Assembly: GCA_016463385.1 (NCBI GenBank)
Contig: JAEMRL010000068.1
Coordinates: 1 to 9,503, forward strand
Length of the DNA: 9,503 bases
DNA from: Thermoleophilia bacterium
GTDB taxonomy: Bacteria > Actinomycetota > Thermoleophilia > Miltoncostaeales > Miltoncostaeaceae
Reading direction: 5' to 3'
Position numbers and translations under genes: made by a program. The notes under the pieces were generated by a model that was not told the origin of the DNA, made no database searches, and saw nothing but the letters and a program-made list of their open reading frames with translations. Positions 6,899 through 9,503 of the stretch are shown here, piece by piece. Position 1 is the stretch's first letter. Every line of letters begins with the position of its first letter.

Positions 6899-8557
6899 TC
6901 AGCCCGCGGTGGAGACGAAGGCCCGGCGGACCGCCGTCGGGGTGCCGCGGAGCGAGAGCTTCGCCGTCACGCGGATCTTCGCGAGGGGGTACGCGCGGGC
7001 CAGCGTGATCTTGCAGGAGACGGTCTTGCGGGCCCCGACGCGCGCGCCGCAGCGGCCCAGCACCCGCCCCTTGAAGCTGATGATCATGTCCACGCGTCCC
7101 GCCTTCGGGCCGGTGGTGATCGTGCCGATCACCATCCGCTTCCCGATGTGGCCCGCGCTCAGGCGGGAGAGGAGCTTGTTGCTCCCGGCGACGGCCGGAG
7201 GCGTCACGGGGGCCGGCAACGGGGCCGGTAGCGCGACGGGAGCGGCGGTGATCGCGATGACGGCCTCGGCGCTGACGCCCGGCTCGCTGACGCTGGTGGC
7301 GCGCACGGTCAGGGAGCCGCCGGCGGGCGGCGCGGCGGGGGCGACGAGCAGGCCGTCCGCGGAGATCGTTCCCGCGGTGGTGCTCCAGGTGACCCCTCCG
7401 CTCGTGCCGGCGACGGTCGCCGACAGCTGGGCGCTCGTGCCGGCCACGAGGCTCGAGGGCGCGCCCGAGATCGCGACCGAGGTCGCCTGGGCCAGGATCG
7501 ACGCGGTGGCGGCCGGCTCGAAGCCGCTGGTCGGGAAGGCCGAGTTCTGGTCGCGCGCGACGTAGGTGAAGCTGTCGGGCCCGGTGTAGCCCGGGTCGGG
7601 CGTGTAGGTCACCGAGGGGCCCGCGAAGGTGGCGCCGGTCGCCTCGGCCAGGGTGCCGTGGGACGGCGGGGTGACGATCCGGAAGCGCCGCGGGCCGGGC
7701 GAGCCGGAGGTCGTCGTGGACAGCGCGATCGCCTGGGCCGCGCCGGTCTGCGCCACGGTGACGGGCCGCGCGGTGTAGCCGGGCACGGTCACCGGCTGCG
7801 AGGCGAAGGCGCGCGGGTTGGTCTCGGCGCCGCCGTCGCCCTCCCAGATCGAGTCGTTCGGGTCGGCCGCGCTCGCCACCAGGTAGGTGCCCGGCGCCGT
7901 CCGCGACACGTCGACCCACTGGTAGGCGAGCGTCTTGCCGTAGACGTCGCGGCGGCCGGCGCCCACGCCCATCCGGAGGCTCGTGGAGCCCGGATCGCCC
8001 GACTCGCAGAAGTGGGTGACCGGGTCGGTGTAGACGATCGGGGAGACGACCGCGCCGGGGTTCGGTGCCGGCTGGCTGTCGTAGAGGCAGAAGCCGACCT
8101 TCTGGCCCGGGGCGACCTGCGCCGTCTTCGCCTGGTTCCACAGCGAGTACTCCATCGCCCGCTTGAGGTGGAAGTGGTTGTGGCCGTCGGCCGTCTCGAA
8201 GATCACCTCGAGGTTCGGCCGGGTGACGTCGACCGTCGGCAGCGAGCCGGTGCCCTGCGTCGACGACCAGGCGTACTGGCGCAGGTTCCCGGCGATCTGC
8301 GGGTTGCCCCGGATCTCCAGCGGGCCGTTGCCGACGTTGGTGACGAACCCGTCGAAGCGCACGAGCAGCCGGTTCGCGCCGAAAGCGCCGGTGTCGCTGT
8401 AGACGTCCGGCCCGATGTTGCCCTCGGGGGCGTCGGCGCGGAGGTCGGGCGTCTTGGTGCCGGCGGGGGCGCTCACCGCGATGATCGGCACGGCGACGGC
8501 GGCCGCGGCGGCGCAGCCCAGGAGAGCGAGGATCGATCGACGTCGAGGGGAGCGCAT
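6899..8557 (-). CDS. Secreted multidomain lysyl-oxidase-like copper amine oxidase
   Basis: 552 residues. Residues 1-31 form a signal peptide: MRSPRRRSIL then an Ala/Leu/Val core with cleavage near VSA; the twin arginines make Tat export possible. The lysyl-oxidase domain spans about 37-260. HNHFH (126-130) is the HxHxH copper site. GQKVGFCLYDS (151-161) aligns with human LOX GHKASFCLEDT, placing K153 at the cofactor lysine (Lys320). RRDVYG...YQWVDV (202-217) aligns with DTYGADIDCQWIDI, placing Y206 at the cofactor tyrosine (Tyr355). Both residues needed for lysine tyrosylquinone are thus present. Residues about 264-335 look like an Ig/cadherin-type repeat (TPPSHGTL...YTPDPGYTGPDSFTYVA), about 358-438 like a Big_2-type Ig domain, 439-456 is a Pro/Ala linker, and 460-552 is an unrecognised basic domain with C503 and C515. 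Likely oxidises primary amines outside the membrane; substrate unknown. Paralogue of the gene at 1-487; divergent from moaD. Confidence 0.88.
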   Translation of the reverse strand: MRSPRRRSILALLGCAAAAAVAVPIIAVSAPAGTKTPDLRADAPEGNIGPDVYSDTGAFGANRLLVRFDGFVTNVGNGPLEIRGNPQIAGNLRQYAWSSTQGTGSLPTVDVTRPNLEVIFETADGHNHFHLKRAMEYSLWNQAKTAQVAPGQKVGFCLYDSQPAPNPGAVVSPIVYTDPVTHFCESGDPGSTSLRMGVGAGRRDVYGKTLAYQWVDVSRTAPGTYLVASAADPNDSIWEGDGGAETNPRAFASQPVTVPGYTARPVTVAQTGAAQAIALSTTTSGSPGPRRFRIVTPPSHGTLAEATGATFAGPSVTYTPDPGYTGPDSFTYVARDQNSAFPTSGFEPAATASILAQATSVAISGAPSSLVAGTSAQLSATVAGTSGGVTWSTTAGTISADGLLVAPAAPPAGGSLTVRATSVSEPGVSAEAVIAITAAPVALPAPLPAPVTPPAVAGSNKLLSRLSAGHIGKRMVIGTITTGPKAGRVDMIISFKGRVLGRCGARVGARKTVSCKITLARAYPLAKIRVTAKLSLRGTPTAVRRAFVSTAG

Positions 8558-8566
8558 CGCTACAAG

Positions 8567-8572
8567 ACCGTA
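8567..8572 (-). promoter_or_regulatory. Candidate -10 box of the lysyl-oxidase gene (near-leaderless)
   Basis: TACGGT on the minus strand fits TAnnnT and ends nine bases before the ATG at 8557, so the message would start about at the initiation codon. No Shine-Dalgarno lies upstream of the ATG, consistent with leaderless translation. No convincing -35 is visible; a G/C hairpin occupies that space. Confidence 0.35.
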
Positions 8573-8580
8573 ACCGTCCC

Positions 8581-8598
8581 GGGGGGCTCGCGCCCCCC
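8581..8598. other. Perfect G/C hairpin in the divergent gap
   Basis: GGGGGGC (8581-8587) pairs with GCCCCCC (8592-8598) across a 4-base loop. On the minus strand the loop is GCGA, a GNRA tetraloop. It lies just upstream of the candidate -10 of the lysyl-oxidase gene, in the 131-base gap to moaD. It could be a protein-binding inverted repeat or a structural insulator. It would not be in either message if both are leaderless. Confidence 0.6.
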
Positions 8599-8607
8599 CT
8601 CGTGCGT

Positions 8608-8623
8608 TCAGGTTTTCTCAGGT
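8608..8623 (+). repeat. TCAGGT direct repeat, 10-bp period
   Basis: TCAGGT occurs at 8608-8613 and 8618-8623, one helical turn apart, around a TTTTC run that is unusually AT-rich here. Such phasing suits a repressor or activator half-site pair in a divergent promoter region, but a 6-bp repeat could arise by chance. Confidence 0.3.
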
Positions 8624-8676
8624 CCGGGTAGGGCGCACGCGTCCCGGCCGGGGCGGCGGCCCGCGCGCAGCGGGTC

Positions 8677-8682
8677 TAGGCT
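8677..8682 (+). promoter_or_regulatory. Candidate -10 box of moaDE (leaderless)
   Basis: TAGGCT fits TAnnnT and ends six bases before the GTG at 8689, placing the transcript start at or within a base or two of the start codon. The only GAGG upstream is two bases from GTG, too close to act as a Shine-Dalgarno. Both points favour a leaderless moaD message. Confidence 0.4.
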
Positions 8683-8688
8683 GAGGCC

Positions 8689-8943
8689 GTGAGCGAGGAC
8701 ATCGCCATCACCGTCCGGCTCTTCGCCTCCCTGCGCGACGCCGCGGGCTCGGGGCGGCTGGAGCTGCGCCTGCCGGCGGCGACCCCGGTCGGCGCCGTCT
8801 GGAGCCACCTCCCCGAGCCGGTCCGGGCGCTCGGGCTGCCGGACGGCCTCCGCTACGCGCTCAACCACGAGTGGAGCGTCCCCGGGGTGCCGCTCCGAGA
8901 CGGTGACGAGGTCGCGCTCGTCCTGCCGGTGTCGGGCGGGTGA
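8689..8943 (+). CDS. moaD: Molybdopterin synthase sulfur-carrier subunit MoaD
   Basis: 84 residues with the ubiquitin-like pattern of MoaD: an N-terminal strand ITVRLFASLRDAAG, a strand LELRLP, a helix region, YALNHEWSVPGVPLRDGDEVALVLPVSGG and a terminal Gly-Gly. The strand-rich end DGDEVALVLPVSGG is diagnostic for MoaD/ThiS proteins. The C-terminal glycine is activated as a thiocarboxylate and donates sulfur to cyclic pyranopterin within the MoaD-MoaE heterotetramer. It starts with GTG and its TGA overlaps the moaE GTG by four bases (GTGA), so the partners are co-translated. MoaD rather than ThiS because moaE follows directly. Confidence 0.92.
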   Translation: MSEDIAITVRLFASLRDAAGSGRLELRLPAATPVGAVWSHLPEPVRALGLPDGLRYALNHEWSVPGVPLRDGDEVALVLPVSGG

Positions 8944-9404
8944 TCGCCCTCCGCGACAGCCCGCTCGATGCGGCCGCCCTGCTGGCCGCGGTCGCCGACC
9001 CCGATCACGGCGGCACGGCGCTCTTCGTCGGCACCACCCGCCGCGAGGCCGGGGTGCACGAGGTGGTCGAGCTCCGCTACGAGGCCTACGAGGAGCTGGC
9101 CCTCGCCGAGCTGCACGCGATCGCGGCCGAGGCGGGGCGCTCGTTCGCGGCCGCGGTCGCGATCGAGCACCGCCTCGGCGCGGTGGCGGTCGGCGAGCCC
9201 AGCGTCGTGGTGGCCGCCTCGGCCGGGCACCGCCCGGCGGCCTTCGCCGCCTGCCGCTACGTCATCGACGAGCTGAAGACGCGGGCGCCCATCTGGAAGC
9301 AGACCGTGCACGCCGACGGCACCGCCCGCTGGGTCGACGGCTGCGCCGCCGGTCATGATGGGCCCGACCGCCACGCCACCGGGAGTGAGACGCATGGCCG
9401 ATAG
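8940..9404 (+). CDS. moaE: Molybdopterin synthase catalytic subunit MoaE
   Basis: 154 residues. FVGTTRREAGVHEVVELRYEAYEELA (29-54) matches the conserved MoaE block around the active-site arginine. GHRPAAF (96-102) supplies H97/R98. KTRAPIWKQ (113-121) carries the two catalytic lysines K113 and K120 in the KxxxPxWK arrangement. The enzyme inserts two sulfurs from MoaD thiocarboxylate into cyclic pyranopterin to form molybdopterin. The tail after RWVDG (131-134 and on) is a short His/Asp/Gly-rich extension with no family motif, and its last codons overlap the next gene. The GTG start overlaps moaD. No other molybdenum cofactor genes are in view, so moaA, moaC and a MoaD-activating enzyme must be elsewhere. 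Confidence 0.93.
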   Translation: MIALRDSPLDAAALLAAVADPDHGGTALFVGTTRREAGVHEVVELRYEAYEELALAELHAIAAEAGRSFAAAVAIEHRLGAVAVGEPSVVVAASAGHRPAAFAACRYVIDELKTRAPIWKQTVHADGTARWVDGCAAGHDGPDRHATGSETHGR

Positions 9405-9503
9405 CCCCCGTCCGGGAGTCGGGCTCGACGACCCGCTCGTCGCGCCGCCGATGCCCGACGTCGACCAGGACATCGATCAGGACGAGGAGCTCTGGACCGA
9501 CGA
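9394..9503 (+). CDS. Unrecognised acidic protein, N-terminal part (cut by right edge)
   Basis: ATG 9394 opens a frame that stays open to the window end (36 codons). GGGAG at 9381-9385 lies eight bases upstream, a good Shine-Dalgarno inside the moaE tail, and the gene overlaps moaE by 11 bases in another frame. The start is MADSPRPGVGLDDPLVAPP, followed by a strongly Asp/Glu-rich segment (MPDVDQDIDQDEELWTD). No signal peptide or motif is seen in the visible part. An in-frame GTG at 9385 is a less likely start. Co-transcription with moaDE is likely from the overlap; function not assignable. Confidence 0.55.
   Translation, partial: MADSPRPGVGLDDPLVAPPMPDVDQDIDQDEELWTD

Noticed and set aside
6744..8141. 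Minus-strand open frame in another phase across the lysyl-oxidase gene
   Set aside because: It is Arg/Pro/Gly-rich with no domain pattern, while the overlapping frame has signal peptide, copper motif and Ig-like domains.
8514..8557. Possible lipoprotein signal (LLGC) in the 552-residue protein, and ILGC in the left-edge paralogue
   Set aside because: Leu at -2 does not fit the lipobox, and a long hydrophobic stretch continues after the Cys, so a normal signal peptide is more likely.
1..9503. tRNA, rRNA, CRISPR array, insertion sequence or prophage signals
   Set aside because: No tandem repeats with spacers, no transposase or integrase motifs, no terminal inverted repeats and no tRNA-like cloverleaf were seen; nearly all sequence is occupied by the listed genes.

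Overview
The window is very G/C-rich throughout, with almost all third codon positions G or C. Intergenic gaps are short and there is a dedicated acyl-CoA carboxylase epsilon subunit. This points to a high-GC actinobacterium. Overlapping start/stop codons, candidate leaderless promoters with TAnnnT -10 boxes, and secreted lysyl-oxidase-like proteins would fit a Thermoleophilia/Solirubrobacterales-type genome, but that placement is inference.

Minus strand, in transcription order. (a) 8557-6899 encodes a secreted multidomain lysyl-oxidase-like protein in which the copper site and both cofactor-forming residues can be recognised. (b) After a 112-base gap holding a hairpin and a candidate extended -10 promoter comes a five-gene unit (6786-545) whose members all overlap: the catalytic chain of methylmalonyl-CoA mutase, the propionyl-CoA carboxylase beta chain, the small epsilon chain, the biotin carboxylase/biotin-carrier alpha chain, and an ATP-grasp protein of the sugar-transfer-associated type. 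(c) After 57 bases comes the 5' part of a second, paralogous lysyl-oxidase-like gene, cut by the left edge.

Plus strand. From 8689, divergent from the first lysyl-oxidase gene, lie moaD and moaE (the two chains of molybdopterin synthase, overlapping by 4 bases) and the first 36 codons of an unrecognised acidic protein cut by the right edge. The 131-base divergent gap has candidate -10 boxes 6-9 bases from both start codons, a 7-bp perfect G/C hairpin and a short direct repeat with 10-bp spacing.

How the genes work together. The carboxylase (alpha, beta, epsilon) should convert propionyl-CoA to methylmalonyl-CoA. The mutase should turn methylmalonyl-CoA into succinyl-CoA for the TCA cycle, as in breakdown of odd-chain fatty acids, branched amino acids or propionate, or the reverse. 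The cobalamin-binding chain of the mutase, the epimerase and the G-protein chaperone are not here and must be elsewhere. The ATP-grasp gene is tied to this unit by a TGATG overlap, but its reaction is unknown; it is the least explained member. The two lysyl-oxidase-like genes bracketing the operon probably act outside the cell and have no obvious metabolic link to it.
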